Of a stretch of 64,000 nt of DNA, positions 18,061 to 27,279 are shown piece after piece. The translations under genes were made by a program, and so were the position numbers. Under the pieces are notes generated by a model, which did no database searches, was not told the DNA's origin, and saw nothing but the letters and a program-made list of their open reading frames with translations. The first letter of the stretch is position 1; each line of letters begins with the position of its first letter. Source of the DNA: Enterobacteriaceae bacterium 4M9 (GTDB lineage Bacteria > Pseudomonadota > Gammaproteobacteria > Enterobacterales > Enterobacteriaceae); contig JAADJJ010000001.1 in the NCBI GenBank assembly GCA_010092695.1, positions 3,720,001 through 3,784,000 of the forward strand. The letters run 5' to 3'.

Positions 18061-18399
18061 TTACAGTGCCGCTTCGTCGGACTCGCCGGTACGAATGCGA
18101 ATCACGCGTTGCAGTTCGGCGACAAAAATTTTGCCATCGCCAATTTTGCCGGTATACGCGGCCTTACTGATGACATCAACGACATCATCAAGCTGGTCGT
18201 CGGCCACCGCGATATCAATTTTGACTTTCGGCAGGAAGTTAACGCTGTACTCCGCGCCGCGATACAGCTCCGCATGACCTTTCTGGCGACCGAAGCCTTT
18301 CACCTCCGTTACCGTCAGCCCCTGAATGCCGATGGAAGAAAGCGCCTCGCGCACGTCTTCAAGTTTGAATGGTTTGATTACTACGGTAACCAGCTTCAT
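18061..18399 (-). CDS. glnK: GlnK, PII nitrogen signal protein
   Basis: 112-residue PII protein that senses ATP/ADP and 2-oxoglutarate and gates AmtB. Tyr51, the uridylylation site, lies in the T-loop GHAELYRGAEY. The C-terminal signature TGKIGDGKIFV is intact. The ATG at 18399 starts MKLVTVVIKPFKLEDV, as in E. coli. It is the first gene of the glnK-amtB operon, with a sigma54 promoter and an NtrC site upstream. Confidence 0.97.
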   Translation of the reverse strand: MKLVTVVIKPFKLEDVREALSSIGIQGLTVTEVKGFGRQKGHAELYRGAEYSVNFLPKVKIDIAVADDQLDDVVDVISKAAYTGKIGDGKIFVAELQRVIRIRTGESDEAAL

Positions 18400-18446
18400 A
18401 AATCCCCCGTCGGAATTGACTAAAAGCAACAAGACGATTCGTATAA

Positions 18447-18462
18447 AGCAAGGGGCGTGCCA
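18447..18462 (-). promoter_or_regulatory. Sigma54 promoter of glnK-amtB
   Basis: On the minus strand TGGCAC, five bases, TTGCT: an essentially consensus -24/-12 element about 50 bases upstream of glnK. It requires activation by NtrC under nitrogen limitation. Confidence 0.88.
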
Positions 18463-18546
18463 GAAATGACAAACACCGCTGCGCGGGAGATTTCACGCAG
18501 CGTGTTCACAGGAAGGAATGACTGGAGAATGACAGATTAAAAAAGA

Positions 18547-18563
18547 CGCACCATTATGGTGCA
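18547..18563. promoter_or_regulatory. NtrC (GlnG) binding site
   Basis: Dyad GCACCA-TTA-TGGTGC matches the NtrC enhancer consensus and lies about 85 bases upstream of the -24 element, a normal enhancer distance. A weaker half-site TGCACC is seen nearby. Confidence 0.75.
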
Positions 18564-18625
18564 CTCCGGACCATTCCTCTGCACCAGCAGAGGATAAAAA
18601 CCACACATCGCGCGTTTTTAGTGCA

Positions 18626-20404
18626 TCAGTTCGCCAGCGCGTCTTCTCGCCCGGACGCGGCAAGTTCTTCACCAACCAGCTGCAACTGATACATTTGCCA
18701 GTAGCGCCCGCGCGCGGCCAGCAGCTGCTCGTGGTTGCCCTGTTCAACCGCATGACCGCGATGCAGCACCAGAATGGTATCGGCATCAACAATGGTCGAC
18801 AGACGGTGGGCAATCACTACCAGCGTGGTACGCTCGCGTACTGCCGCCAGTGCCGCCTGAATAGCCTGCTCAGTGCCGGAATCAATATTCGCCGTGGCCT
18901 CATCGAGGATAAGGATCTGCGGGGCATCCACCAGCACGCGCGCCAGCGCCAGTAGCTGTTTTTGCCCAACCGAAAGATTGTTGCCCTGCTCGCCAAGCCG
19001 GGTATGAATACCTTCACTCATGCTGCGCGCCAGTGCGGCGAGTTGCACCGTTTCCAGCGCCTGCCATACCTGTGCTTCGCTGATGTCGCGCCCAAGGCTA
19101 ACGTTGGCAAAAAAGGTATCTGCCAGCACCACCGGGTCCTGCTGCACCATCGCGATGCCCTGGCGTAGCGCACCGTGGCTCAGGCTTTGCAGCGCGCGCC
19201 CGTCAAGGCGAATCTCCCCTTTGCTCAGCGGATAGTAGCCCATCAACAGGTTTGCCAGCGTGCTCTTGCCGCTGCCGGTGTGGCCGACCAGCGCCACAAA
19301 GCCGCGCGAGGGCACGTGCAGATTAATATCCTGAAGCACCAGCCGATCATCGCGATATGCAAACGACAGGCCGTTGATGTCGATTTTACCGCTCTCAAGC
19401 AGGCGCACATCGTCACCATATTGCTGGCGCGGTTTATCCATCAGTTCAAACACTCGCTCACCGGCCACTACCGCCTGTTGCAGCATGGACTGCTGGGTGG
19501 TCAACTCAATGAGCGGTTCATTAAGCCGCCCGAGATAGCTGATAAACGCGTACAGCACGCCCACTTCAATTGTGCCCGCCGGGCTGAAGCCAAACAGGAT
19601 CAGCAGCCCGCACAGAATTGCCGCCGAAAACAGGCTCAGTAGCGGGCGCAGCAGGAAGCCGTCAAGGCGCAGCGTTTGCATACGCGACAGGTAGTGCTGG
19701 TAGCTGGCACGGTGCATTTTCTCGCCAAAACGCGCCTGCTGGCGAAACTGCTGAATCACGCCCATCCCGTTAATGACTTCGTTAAATCCGTCGTTGATAT
19801 CAGCCAGATAGCCGCGCATACGGCGCACAATCGGTGTGCTGTAGCGCTGGTAGATAAACATCACGATCAGCACCGCCGGGAAGATAAGCAGTGCCACCAG
19901 CGCCATGCGCCAGCTTAAGCTGAACATGGCTACCAGCATCGCACCAATCAGCGCAGCACTGCGCAGCACGGTAGCTACTACGGTGACGTAGAGATCGCGA
20001 ATGACCTCGGTATCGTTCGTGACACGCGAAATCAGCTGGCCTACCGGCTGGGTATCAAAGGCGCTCAGCGGCTGGCGCAGTGCGGCATCCATCACGTCAG
20101 TACGCAGTTGCTGCACTACGCCAATGGCGGCGCGGTTAAACAACAGCGACTGGAAATAGTGCAGCGAGGCGGCCAGAATTTGCAGCATCAGGTACACGCA
20201 GGCAAGCCCTACGGCAAGTTTGAGCGACACCCGGTCCTGCGCCACCACGTTATCAATAAAATAGCTAATCAGCGCCGGGCAGCTGACTTCTGCTGCCGCC
20301 GCTACCCACAGCATCAGCACTGCGATGCCGAGCGGGCGACGCCACGGCGAACCATACGCCAGCAGGCGCTTGAGCGTGGGCCAGAGTTGACCAAAATTAC
20401 GCAT
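18626..20404 (-). CDS. mdlB: MdlB (SmdB), ABC exporter half-transporter
   Basis: 592-residue half ABC exporter: a six-helix membrane domain (about 20-300) fused to an ATPase. The ATPase has Walker A GHTGSGKST, signature LSVGQKQ, Walker B ILILDEAT, and an H-loop in VIAHRLSTI. It forms a heterodimer with MdlA and is proposed to export small molecules or peptides; the substrate is unsettled. Its start overlaps the mdlA stop by 8 bases, which suggests translational coupling. Confidence 0.95.
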   Translation of the reverse strand: MRNFGQLWPTLKRLLAYGSPWRRPLGIAVLMLWVAAAAEVSCPALISYFIDNVVAQDRVSLKLAVGLACVYLMLQILAASLHYFQSLLFNRAAIGVVQQLRTDVMDAALRQPLSAFDTQPVGQLISRVTNDTEVIRDLYVTVVATVLRSAALIGAMLVAMFSLSWRMALVALLIFPAVLIVMFIYQRYSTPIVRRMRGYLADINDGFNEVINGMGVIQQFRQQARFGEKMHRASYQHYLSRMQTLRLDGFLLRPLLSLFSAAILCGLLILFGFSPAGTIEVGVLYAFISYLGRLNEPLIELTTQQSMLQQAVVAGERVFELMDKPRQQYGDDVRLLESGKIDINGLSFAYRDDRLVLQDINLHVPSRGFVALVGHTGSGKSTLANLLMGYYPLSKGEIRLDGRALQSLSHGALRQGIAMVQQDPVVLADTFFANVSLGRDISEAQVWQALETVQLAALARSMSEGIHTRLGEQGNNLSVGQKQLLALARVLVDAPQILILDEATANIDSGTEQAIQAALAAVRERTTLVVIAHRLSTIVDADTILVLHRGHAVEQGNHEQLLAARGRYWQMYQLQLVGEELAASGREDALAN

Positions 20405-22169
20405 GCCCTATTACCTCCTCTGGCTCGCTGTCTTCATCCAGCGCCGCCTCCAGCTGCTGATAGCGATACATATCGCGATACCAGCCCGGCTGCGCTGCCA
20501 GCCGCTCATGCTGACCGCGCTGCGCCACATGTCCGTGTTGCAACACCAGAATTTCACTCGCCCCTGTCAGCGCCGACAGGCGGTGCGCACTTATAATCAC
20601 CGTACGGTCGCTGCCCCACTGGCGCAGGTTGCGTAAAATATCGTGCTCGGTCCGCCCGTCAACGGCAGAAAGCGCATCGTCAAGAATCAGAATTTCGGCA
20701 TCCAGCAGCAGCGCACGGGCAATGGATATACGCTGTTTCTGACCGCCGGAGAGCATCACGCCGCGCTCACCCACTTCGGTCTCATAGCCCTGCGGCAGGC
20801 GCAGGATATCGTCATGCACGCAGGCGAGCTTCGCAGCAGTTTCAATCTCGTCCTGAGTCGCCCCAGGCTTGCCGAGCGCGATGTTGTGCGCCACGGTGTC
20901 AGAGAACAAAAATGGCGTTTGATTCACCACTGCCAGCCTTGCGCGCCAGTCATCCAGGCGCAGAGCGGGCAGAGCAATATCATGAAAACAGATCTCGCCC
21001 TCGGTGACGTCAAAGTGACGCTGAATCAGCCCCAGCACGCTGCTTTTACCCGCACCTGTCGGCCCGCACAGGCCAAGCATTTGCCCCGGCGCCAGGGTAA
21101 ACGCCACGTTGTGTAGCGTCGGCTGCGCCGTTTCTGGATAGCTGAAGCTGCGGATATCGGCGGCCAGCACCCCGCGCCCGGCAGGTAACGGCTGCTCGCC
21201 GTCGGCCACTTCCGGTACTTCTGCCAGCATCGTGCGAATGCGGCTGTATGCGGCACTGCCGCGCTCAACGATATTAAACATCCACGCCAGCGCCAGCATC
21301 GGCCAGATCATCAGGCCGAGATACATCATGAAGCTGGTAAGCTGGCCGAGAGTGAGCGAGTCGTTCATCACCATCCAGCTACCGCCGCCGATAGCCAGCA
21401 GGTTAGCGGTGCCGATAGCAATAAAAATAGTGGGATCAAAGCGGGCATCGATGCGCGCCACGCGGAAGTTCTTCAAACCGGTATCGCGCGCGTCCTCGGC
21501 AAACTGTGTGGACTGGCGCTCTTCCAGACCAAAAGATTTGATCATACGAATGCTGGTGAGGCTCTCCTGGGCGCGGTCGTTAAGCGAGGAGAATGCCGCC
21601 TGCGCCGTTTTAAACCGCTCATGCAGCCGGTCACCGTAGCGCTTGATAAATATCGCCATCACCGGCATGGGCAGTAGCGCCATCAGCGTCAGCTGCCAGC
21701 TAATTTGCGTGCTCATCACAATTAGCACGGCACAGCCCATCACCAGCGAATCCACCAGCGTCAGCACGCCTTCACCGGCGGCAAACACCACGCGGTCCAC
21801 GTCGTTAGTGGCGCGCGCCATTAAATCCCCGGTGCGGTGGCGCAGGTAAAAGGCAGGATTATGGCGACTGAGCTGGCGGTAAAAATCGCTGCGCAATTCC
21901 ACGGCAAGCTGATAGGACGCACCGAACAGCAGCACGCGCCAGACATAGCGTAGCAGATAGACCATCACGGCAATGGCAATCATCACGCCGGTCCAGGTCA
22001 GGATCTGGCGCGCGCCAAAGCCGCCTTGCGTCACGCCATCCACAATCACGCCCACAAGCCTGGGCGGGATAAGCTGCAAACCGGCAATAATAATCAGCAG
22101 GCTCACCGCACCGAGATAGCGCCGCCACTCGCGGGTAAAATACCAGCTTAACTGAGCAAATAATCGCAC
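20397..22169 (-). CDS. mdlA: MdlA (SmdA), ABC exporter half-transporter
   Basis: 590-residue partner of MdlB. I place the start at a GTG (22169, protein RLFAQLSWYF after the initiator) because it gives exactly the E. coli length and start and follows AGGA; a TTG at 22205 would add 12 residues. Walker A is GPTGAGKSS, signature LSGGQKQ, Walker B ILILDDAL. An Asp replaces the usual catalytic Glu after Walker B (LDDA), also seen in E. coli MdlA, so this half likely carries the degenerate ATP site of the heterodimer. Confidence 0.93.
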   Translation of the reverse strand: MRLFAQLSWYFTREWRRYLGAVSLLIIIAGLQLIPPRLVGVIVDGVTQGGFGARQILTWTGVMIAIAVMVYLLRYVWRVLLFGASYQLAVELRSDFYRQLSRHNPAFYLRHRTGDLMARATNDVDRVVFAAGEGVLTLVDSLVMGCAVLIVMSTQISWQLTLMALLPMPVMAIFIKRYGDRLHERFKTAQAAFSSLNDRAQESLTSIRMIKSFGLEERQSTQFAEDARDTGLKNFRVARIDARFDPTIFIAIGTANLLAIGGGSWMVMNDSLTLGQLTSFMMYLGLMIWPMLALAWMFNIVERGSAAYSRIRTMLAEVPEVADGEQPLPAGRGVLAADIRSFSYPETAQPTLHNVAFTLAPGQMLGLCGPTGAGKSSVLGLIQRHFDVTEGEICFHDIALPALRLDDWRARLAVVNQTPFLFSDTVAHNIALGKPGATQDEIETAAKLACVHDDILRLPQGYETEVGERGVMLSGGQKQRISIARALLLDAEILILDDALSAVDGRTEHDILRNLRQWGSDRTVIISAHRLSALTGASEILVLQHGHVAQRGQHERLAAQPGWYRDMYRYQQLEAALDEDSEPEEVIGHA

Positions 22170-22223
22170 GAGAAAAAGTCCTGAGTCGCCGCGAAACGGC
22201 GGCAAGAAGTCATAATAAGAACG

Positions 22224-22700
22224 TTAGCTACGGGGGAGCGTTTCCACCAGCGGTAACGCCGTGGTGTATTTTATCTGCTCCATCGCAAAACTCGAAGTGA
22301 CATCGCTTAAACCCGGCACGCTGTTGACCAGCCGTTTGTAAAAATCGTCATAGCGCTTCATGTCTGCTACCTGCACACGCATCAGGTAATCGTATTCGCC
22401 GGCCATGCGCCAGAAGCCGAGGATCTCCGGCATTTGTGCCACCACCTCAACAAAATGGCTGTACCAGTCGCTGCTGTGCTGCTGTGTTTTAATCAGCACG
22501 AAGGCCACCAGGCCCAGCCCAAGCTTTTCCGGGTCCAGCAAGGCGACACGGCCCACGATAATGCCGTCATCCTCAAGCCTTTTCAGGCGCTTCCAGCACG
22601 GCGTGGTCGTCAGGTTAACGGCGTCTGCCAGGTCCTGCAAAGAGAGCGAGCAGTCCTTTTGCAACAGGCTGAGCAATTTACGGTCAATTTTATCCAGCAC
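22224..22700 (-). CDS. decR: DecR (YbaO), Lrp-family regulator of cysteine detoxification
   Basis: 158-residue Lrp/AsnC regulator that in E. coli activates cysteine-degrading genes in response to cysteine. The N-terminal HTH (DLADAVNLTTTPCWKRLKRLEDDGII) is followed by a RAM ligand domain. The start is a GTG at 22700 after a GGAGG ribosome site. It is divergent from a PLP-dependent cysteine desulfhydrase gene, the same pairing described in Pantoea (ccdR-ccdA), which supports local control of cysteine degradation. Confidence 0.93.
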   Translation of the reverse strand: MLDKIDRKLLSLLQKDCSLSLQDLADAVNLTTTPCWKRLKRLEDDGIIVGRVALLDPEKLGLGLVAFVLIKTQQHSSDWYSHFVEVVAQMPEILGFWRMAGEYDYLMRVQVADMKRYDDFYKRLVNSVPGLSDVTSSFAMEQIKYTTALPLVETLPRS

Positions 22701-22712
22701 TGGCGCCTCCGG

Positions 22713-22727
22713 GAGAAAATTTTTCTC
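22713..22727. promoter_or_regulatory. Candidate DecR-binding inverted repeat
   Basis: GAGAAAATTTTTCTC, an AT-centred near-palindrome of the kind bound by Lrp-family proteins, in the decR/desulfhydrase divergent region. It lies just upstream of the decR ribosome site. Confidence 0.4.
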
Positions 22728-22816
22728 TCATGGTGCGAATGTAGAGGCAAAATAGCAATCTCTTTTTCTCATCATTCCCGTAATCTGAGCACAAACGAAC
22801 AAAAGAGAATTGACCG

Positions 22817-23863
22817 ATGATGAGCCAGTGGACCACCCACGCCATTAATGAAATTAACGCCGACTATCAGCGTTCTGCCGACACCCATTTGATTCGCCTG
22901 GCGCTGCCGGCGTTTCCCGGCATTTATATTTATCTGAAAGACGAAAGCACCCACCCAACCGGCAGCCTGAAACACCGGCTCGCACGCTCGCTGTTTCTTT
23001 ACGGGCTGTGTAACGGCTGGATTAAGGAAGGCACCACGATTATTGAAGCCTCCTCCGGCTCAACCGCGGTGTCGGAAGCCTATTTCGCGCGCCTGCTGGG
23101 CCTGCCGTTTATTGCGGTGATGCCCGCCAGCACGGCACGGCGCAAGATTGAGCAGATTGAATTTTACGGCGGGCGCTGTCATTTCGTTGACAGCCCGTGC
23201 GAAATTTACGCCGCTTCAGAGCAGCTTGCCCGCGAGCTGAACGGGCACTATATGGATCAGTTCACTTTTGCCGAGCGCGCTACCGACTGGCGCGGCAATA
23301 ACAACATTGCTGAGAGCATTTTCCGCCAGATGGCGAATGAACCGTTCCCGGTGCCAGAACACATTGTGATGAGCGCGGGGACCGGCGGCACTTCGGCTAC
23401 CATTGGGCGCTGGCTGCGTTTGCAGGGTCACGATACCCAACTTACCGTGGTTGACCCGGAAAACTCGGTTTTTATGGACTACTGGCACAACGGCGATGCC
23501 AGCCTGCGCGGCACGGTTGGCAGCCGCATTGAAGGCATTGGCCGCCCGCGTGTTGAGCCGTCTTTTGTGCCGGGCGTGATTGATAACATGCTGCGCGTGC
23601 CGGATGCCGCCAGCGTCGCAACCATCCTGTGGCTGCAAAACGTGTTGGGTCGCCGGGTGGGAGCCTCAACCGGCACCAATATGTGGGGCGTGTTGCAGCT
23701 TGCCGCACAGATGCGCGAAGAAGGCCGCACGGGTGCCATCGTCACGCTGCTGTGCGACAGCGGCGAGCGCTATCTGGAGACCTACTACAACCCGCAGTGG
23801 GTGGCGACCAACGTGGGTGATATCCGCCCGTTTAGCGAGCAAATCAACACGTTATTAGGCTAA
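22817..23863 (+). CDS. PLP-dependent L-cysteine desulfhydrase (CcdA/Cds1-like)
   Basis: 348-residue fold-type II PLP enzyme of the cysteine synthase/CBS superfamily. The Schiff-base lysine is Lys52 in HPTGSLKHRLA, a variant found in cysteine desulfhydrases in place of the SVKDR of CysK. The phosphate loop is SAGTGGTSATIGRW, and the substrate loop is EASSGSTAVSEA. It probably breaks down excess cysteine to pyruvate, ammonia and sulfide. It is divergent from decR, which likely activates it. E. coli K-12 lacks it here. The enzyme class is sure; the exact reaction is inferred from the pairing. Confidence 0.82.
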   Translation: MMSQWTTHAINEINADYQRSADTHLIRLALPAFPGIYIYLKDESTHPTGSLKHRLARSLFLYGLCNGWIKEGTTIIEASSGSTAVSEAYFARLLGLPFIAVMPASTARRKIEQIEFYGGRCHFVDSPCEIYAASEQLARELNGHYMDQFTFAERATDWRGNNNIAESIFRQMANEPFPVPEHIVMSAGTGGTSATIGRWLRLQGHDTQLTVVDPENSVFMDYWHNGDASLRGTVGSRIEGIGRPRVEPSFVPGVIDNMLRVPDAASVATILWLQNVLGRRVGASTGTNMWGVLQLAAQMREEGRTGAIVTLLCDSGERYLETYYNPQWVATNVGDIRPFSEQINTLLG

Positions 23864-23888
23864 AAAAAAGCCGGGCAAATGCCCGGCT
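23862..23888 (-). terminator. Terminator of cof
   Basis: Stem AGCCGGGC / GCCCGGCT with a four-base loop followed by eight T residues on the minus strand, 15 bases beyond the cof stop. It may also stop readthrough from the desulfhydrase gene. Confidence 0.85.
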
Positions 23889-23903
23889 GGCGCAATCACC
23901 GCA

Positions 23904-24722
23904 TTATTCGGGGGAATAAGACAGATGCGGCGTGTCGAGCCAATACGTCAAATAGTGTGAAACCGCCTGACGGCTGCAATGGCCAATAACCGGCAGGTGC
24001 GGTAACTGACTTTTCAACTGCGGCATGGCGTTACCCATAATCAGGCCATGCCCGACCGAACCCAGCATTTCGCAGTCGTTCATGGCATCGCCAAACGCCA
24101 TGCAATCCGCAAGCGCCACGTCAAGGTGTGCACCAAGTGCCGCCAGCGCAGAACCTTTATTACAACCGAGCGGCAGCACTTCCAGGCAGTGAAACGCCGA
24201 GAAACACAAATGTGCACGCTCGCCCAGCGCCTCGTTAAGCTGTACCCGCAGTCTCACCAATTCATCGTGTTCACCACAAAAACAGACTTTGGTAACGTCC
24301 AGTGCGGAAATCTGCCTTGGGTCCGTCAACTGGTAGCGAAAACCGCTGTAAGCATGCGCGCCCAGCAGTTCAGGCACCTCGTACTCCGTCAACCAACCGC
24401 TGTCGTTAAACACATGCATACTGGCGCGGGTATCCCAGTGGCCGTGCAGCACAATCTCCGCCACTTCCGGCGCCAGGTCGTGACGCCACAGCGTTTCACC
24501 TGCGGCGTTGTGCACGCGGGTGCCGTTGCCGGTTATCAAAAAGGCCTCATCGAGCAAGTCACCGACCAGATTCGGCATTTCCAGCCAGTGGCGGCCAGTG
24601 GCAAAGGTGAGCTTAATATCGCGCTCGCGCAGGCGACGCAGCGTAGCGCGCGTCTCCTCGCCCAGCCGGTGGTCCGGCATCAGCAAAGTGCCATCAAGAT
24701 CAAATGCCGCCAGTCGTGCCAT
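23904..24722 (-). CDS. cof: Cof, HAD phosphatase (HMP-PP phosphatase)
   Basis: 272-residue HAD-superfamily Cof-type phosphatase that hydrolyses HMP-PP, a thiamin precursor, and other sugar phosphates. Motif I is DLDGTLL at residues 8-14 with both catalytic aspartates; motif II is TFATGR; motif III Lys is in CNKGSAL; and motif IV is FGDAMND. The length matches the family. Divergent from ybaE. Confidence 0.94.
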   Translation of the reverse strand: MARLAAFDLDGTLLMPDHRLGEETRATLRRLRERDIKLTFATGRHWLEMPNLVGDLLDEAFLITGNGTRVHNAAGETLWRHDLAPEVAEIVLHGHWDTRASMHVFNDSGWLTEYEVPELLGAHAYSGFRYQLTDPRQISALDVTKVCFCGEHDELVRLRVQLNEALGERAHLCFSAFHCLEVLPLGCNKGSALAALGAHLDVALADCMAFGDAMNDCEMLGSVGHGLIMGNAMPQLKSQLPHLPVIGHCSRQAVSHYLTYWLDTPHLSYSPE

Positions 24723-24823
24723 CGTTACCTCTTTGTTTACATTGCGCGCGATAGCAACCAGTATTGCCTGGCATATCCGGAACTAATAGTGAATACTTGC
24801 CAAAAAACTGTTCCGGATTTTCC

Positions 24824-26521
24824 ATGCGTCTGCTTCACCGCCTTAACCAGTTCCAGCGCCTGTGGCAGCCTTCCGGCGGCGCCGTGCAGCGTGTTACCGT
24901 GGCCGAGCTTGCCGAGCGCTGCTTTTGCAGCGAGCGCCACGCCCGCACGTTGCTTGGCCAACTGGAAAAGGCCGGTTGGCTCACCTGGCGGGCGCAGGCC
25001 GGGCGCGGCAAGCGCGGTGAACTCACCTTCCTGGTAAGCCCGCAAAGCGTGCGCGCCACGCTTCTGGAGCAGGAACTGGAGCGCGGTCAGCACCAGAATG
25101 CGCTGGACCTGGCACAGCTTGCGCCAGAGCAACTGCGCCAGGTGTTACAGCCGCTGCTCGGCGGCCGCTGGCAGAACGACATTCCAACACTGCGTATCCC
25201 GTATTACCGCCCGCTGGAGCCGCTGACGCCGGGCTTTTTGCCAGGCCGCGCCGAACAGCACCTGGCAAGTGAGGTATATGCCGGTCTGACCCGCTTTGAT
25301 GACGACTGCGCTGAACCGATAGCCGATATGGCCCACCACTGGGATATTTCACCTGATGGCTGCACCTGGCGCTTTTACCTGCGCCCCACGCTACGCTGGC
25401 ACAACGGCGAGGCGGTGAGCGCCGATCAGTTGCTCAAGAGTTTCCAGCGACTGCTGACCCGCCCCGGTCTGGCGCAGCTATTTGCAAGCGTAAGTGAGAT
25501 AAGCGCGCCTCATGGCGGATGTATACAGTTTACGCTGCACCAGGCTGACTACTGGCTGCCCTGGCGCTTGTCGGGCTATTGCAGCCGACTGGCTCATCCC
25601 GACGACGAGACGCAGGGCTGCGGCCCGTTTCGCATTGCCGGTCATGGCAGCGCACTCCTGCGCCTGGAAAACCACGACGGCTATCACCTGCGCCACCCGC
25701 TGCTGCGCGCCATAGAATTCTGGATAACCCCGCAACTGTTTGACACTACGCTGGGTACCAGTTGCCGCCATCCGGTGCAACTCGCCATTGGCAATGAAGA
25801 GCAACTGCCCGAACTGCGCCCTGTCAGCCATAGCATCAGCCTCGGTTTTTGCTATCTGGCCATTAACCAGCAGGGCCGCCTGACAAAACAGCAGGCACGC
25901 TGGCTGATGGCGCTGATTCACAACAGCGACATGATTGATACGCTACCGCTCGGCGAGTCGCTGATTACCCCCGGCAACGCCATTCTCCCTGGCTGGGAGC
26001 AGCCCCCCCTCACGGCTGAACCAGTGGCACTGCCATCCAGACTCAGGTTGATTTACCATTTACCGGTAGAGCTACACGTTATGGCCCAGCAGCTACGCCG
26101 CCGCCTGGCCACGCTCGGCTGCGAACTGGAGGTGATTTTTCATAACGCCAAAAGCTGGAGCGACAACTACGCACCGGCCGATGCCGATATTGTGATGGGC
26201 GACAGGCTGATTGGCGACGCGGCAGAAGCCACGCTGGAACAGTGGCTGCGCTGCGATCCGCTGTGGCCACTGCTTTTGAACCGCCCGAGCTACGAGCAGC
26301 TACAAACCCGGCTCGATGCGGTACAGCATCTGGCTGAAACGCACGCGCGCCACGGCGCACTCATGCACGTCTTTCATCAACTCATGGAAGACGCCCTGTT
26401 GACACCTCTGTTTCACTACCGCTATCTGATAAGCGCCCCACCGGGCGTGAACGGCATTCGACTGAACGCTCGCGGTTGGTTTGACTTCAGCCGTGTCTGG
26501 CTACCGCCCCCGGGCGCATGA
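24824..26521 (+). CDS. ybaE: YbaE, SgrR-like DNA-binding/solute-binding protein
   Basis: 565-residue protein with an N-terminal SgrR-type HTH (about 1-115, with VTVAELAERCFCSERHARTLL) and a C-terminal SBP_bac_5 domain (about 160-400 and beyond), like the small-molecule-sensing regulator SgrR. The ATG at 24824 starts MRLLHRLNQFQRLWQP, the conserved E. coli start; the frame from 24764 adds 20 residues. Regulator function is inferred from domains; target genes are unknown. queC follows after 62 bases. Confidence 0.92.
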   Translation: MRLLHRLNQFQRLWQPSGGAVQRVTVAELAERCFCSERHARTLLGQLEKAGWLTWRAQAGRGKRGELTFLVSPQSVRATLLEQELERGQHQNALDLAQLAPEQLRQVLQPLLGGRWQNDIPTLRIPYYRPLEPLTPGFLPGRAEQHLASEVYAGLTRFDDDCAEPIADMAHHWDISPDGCTWRFYLRPTLRWHNGEAVSADQLLKSFQRLLTRPGLAQLFASVSEISAPHGGCIQFTLHQADYWLPWRLSGYCSRLAHPDDETQGCGPFRIAGHGSALLRLENHDGYHLRHPLLRAIEFWITPQLFDTTLGTSCRHPVQLAIGNEEQLPELRPVSHSISLGFCYLAINQQGRLTKQQARWLMALIHNSDMIDTLPLGESLITPGNAILPGWEQPPLTAEPVALPSRLRLIYHLPVELHVMAQQLRRRLATLGCELEVIFHNAKSWSDNYAPADADIVMGDRLIGDAAEATLEQWLRCDPLWPLLLNRPSYEQLQTRLDAVQHLAETHARHGALMHVFHQLMEDALLTPLFHYRYLISAPPGVNGIRLNARGWFDFSRVWLPPPGA

Positions 26522-26583
26522 AGCGCTGGTCGCAGGCGGTCCATGGCGCTACCATAGCGCCCCCCAAAATAAAAAGGTGAACT

Positions 26584-27279
26584 ATGAAACGCGCAGTTGT
26601 TGTCTTCAGCGGCGGTCAGGATTCCACAACGTGTCTGATTCAGGCGCTGGCGCAGTATGACGAAGTTCACTGCGTTACCTTCGATTACGGTCAGCGCCAT
26701 CGCGCAGAAATTGACGTGGCACGCGAACTGGCGCACACGCTCGGCGCTCGCGCGCACAAAGTGCTGGACGTCACGCTACTCAACGAACTGGCGGTCAGCA
26801 GCCTGACGCGCGACAGCATCCCGGTACCGGATTATGACGCCCAGGCCAGCGGCATCCCGAATACCTTTGTGCCGGGTCGTAATATTCTGTTCCTGACGCT
26901 GGCGGCCGTTTACGCTTACCAGGTGCAGGCCGAAGCGGTAATTACCGGCGTGTGCGAAACCGACTTTTCCGGCTATCCCGACTGCCGTGATGAGTTTGTG
27001 AAAGCCCTCAACCACGCGGTGGCGCTGGGTATGGCGCGCGATGTGCGTTTTGAAACACCGCTGATGTGGCTTAACAAAGCGCAAACCTGGGCGCTGGCAG
27101 ACTACTGGGGCAAGCTGGACCTGGTACGCCAGCAGACGCTCACCTGCTATAACGGGATTCGCGGCGACGGCTGTGGCGAGTGCGCCGCCTGCCATCTGCG
27201 CGCCAATGGCCTGGAGGGCTACGAAGCCGATAAAGCGGGCGTTATGGCGCAGATGAAACAGTTAACCGGTCTGGTTTGA
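26584..27279 (+). CDS. queC: QueC, 7-cyano-7-deazaguanine synthase
   Basis: 231-residue ATP-dependent enzyme converting 7-carboxy-7-deazaguanine to preQ0 on the queuosine pathway. The PP-loop SGGQDSTTCL is at residues 9-18, and the zinc site near the C-terminus shows CGECAACHLRANGL preceded by a further Cys. Full length. In E. coli it is followed by fadM; here the secretion locus is inserted between them. Confidence 0.97.
   Translation: MKRAVVVFSGGQDSTTCLIQALAQYDEVHCVTFDYGQRHRAEIDVARELAHTLGARAHKVLDVTLLNELAVSSLTRDSIPVPDYDAQASGIPNTFVPGRNILFLTLAAVYAYQVQAEAVITGVCETDFSGYPDCRDEFVKALNHAVALGMARDVRFETPLMWLNKAQTWALADYWGKLDLVRQQTLTCYNGIRGDGCGECAACHLRANGLEGYEADKAGVMAQMKQLTGLV

Noticed and set aside
17020..18423. 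467-codon plus-strand frame across amtB and glnK
   Set aside because: Shadow of two well-supported genes on the other strand; translation has no domain.
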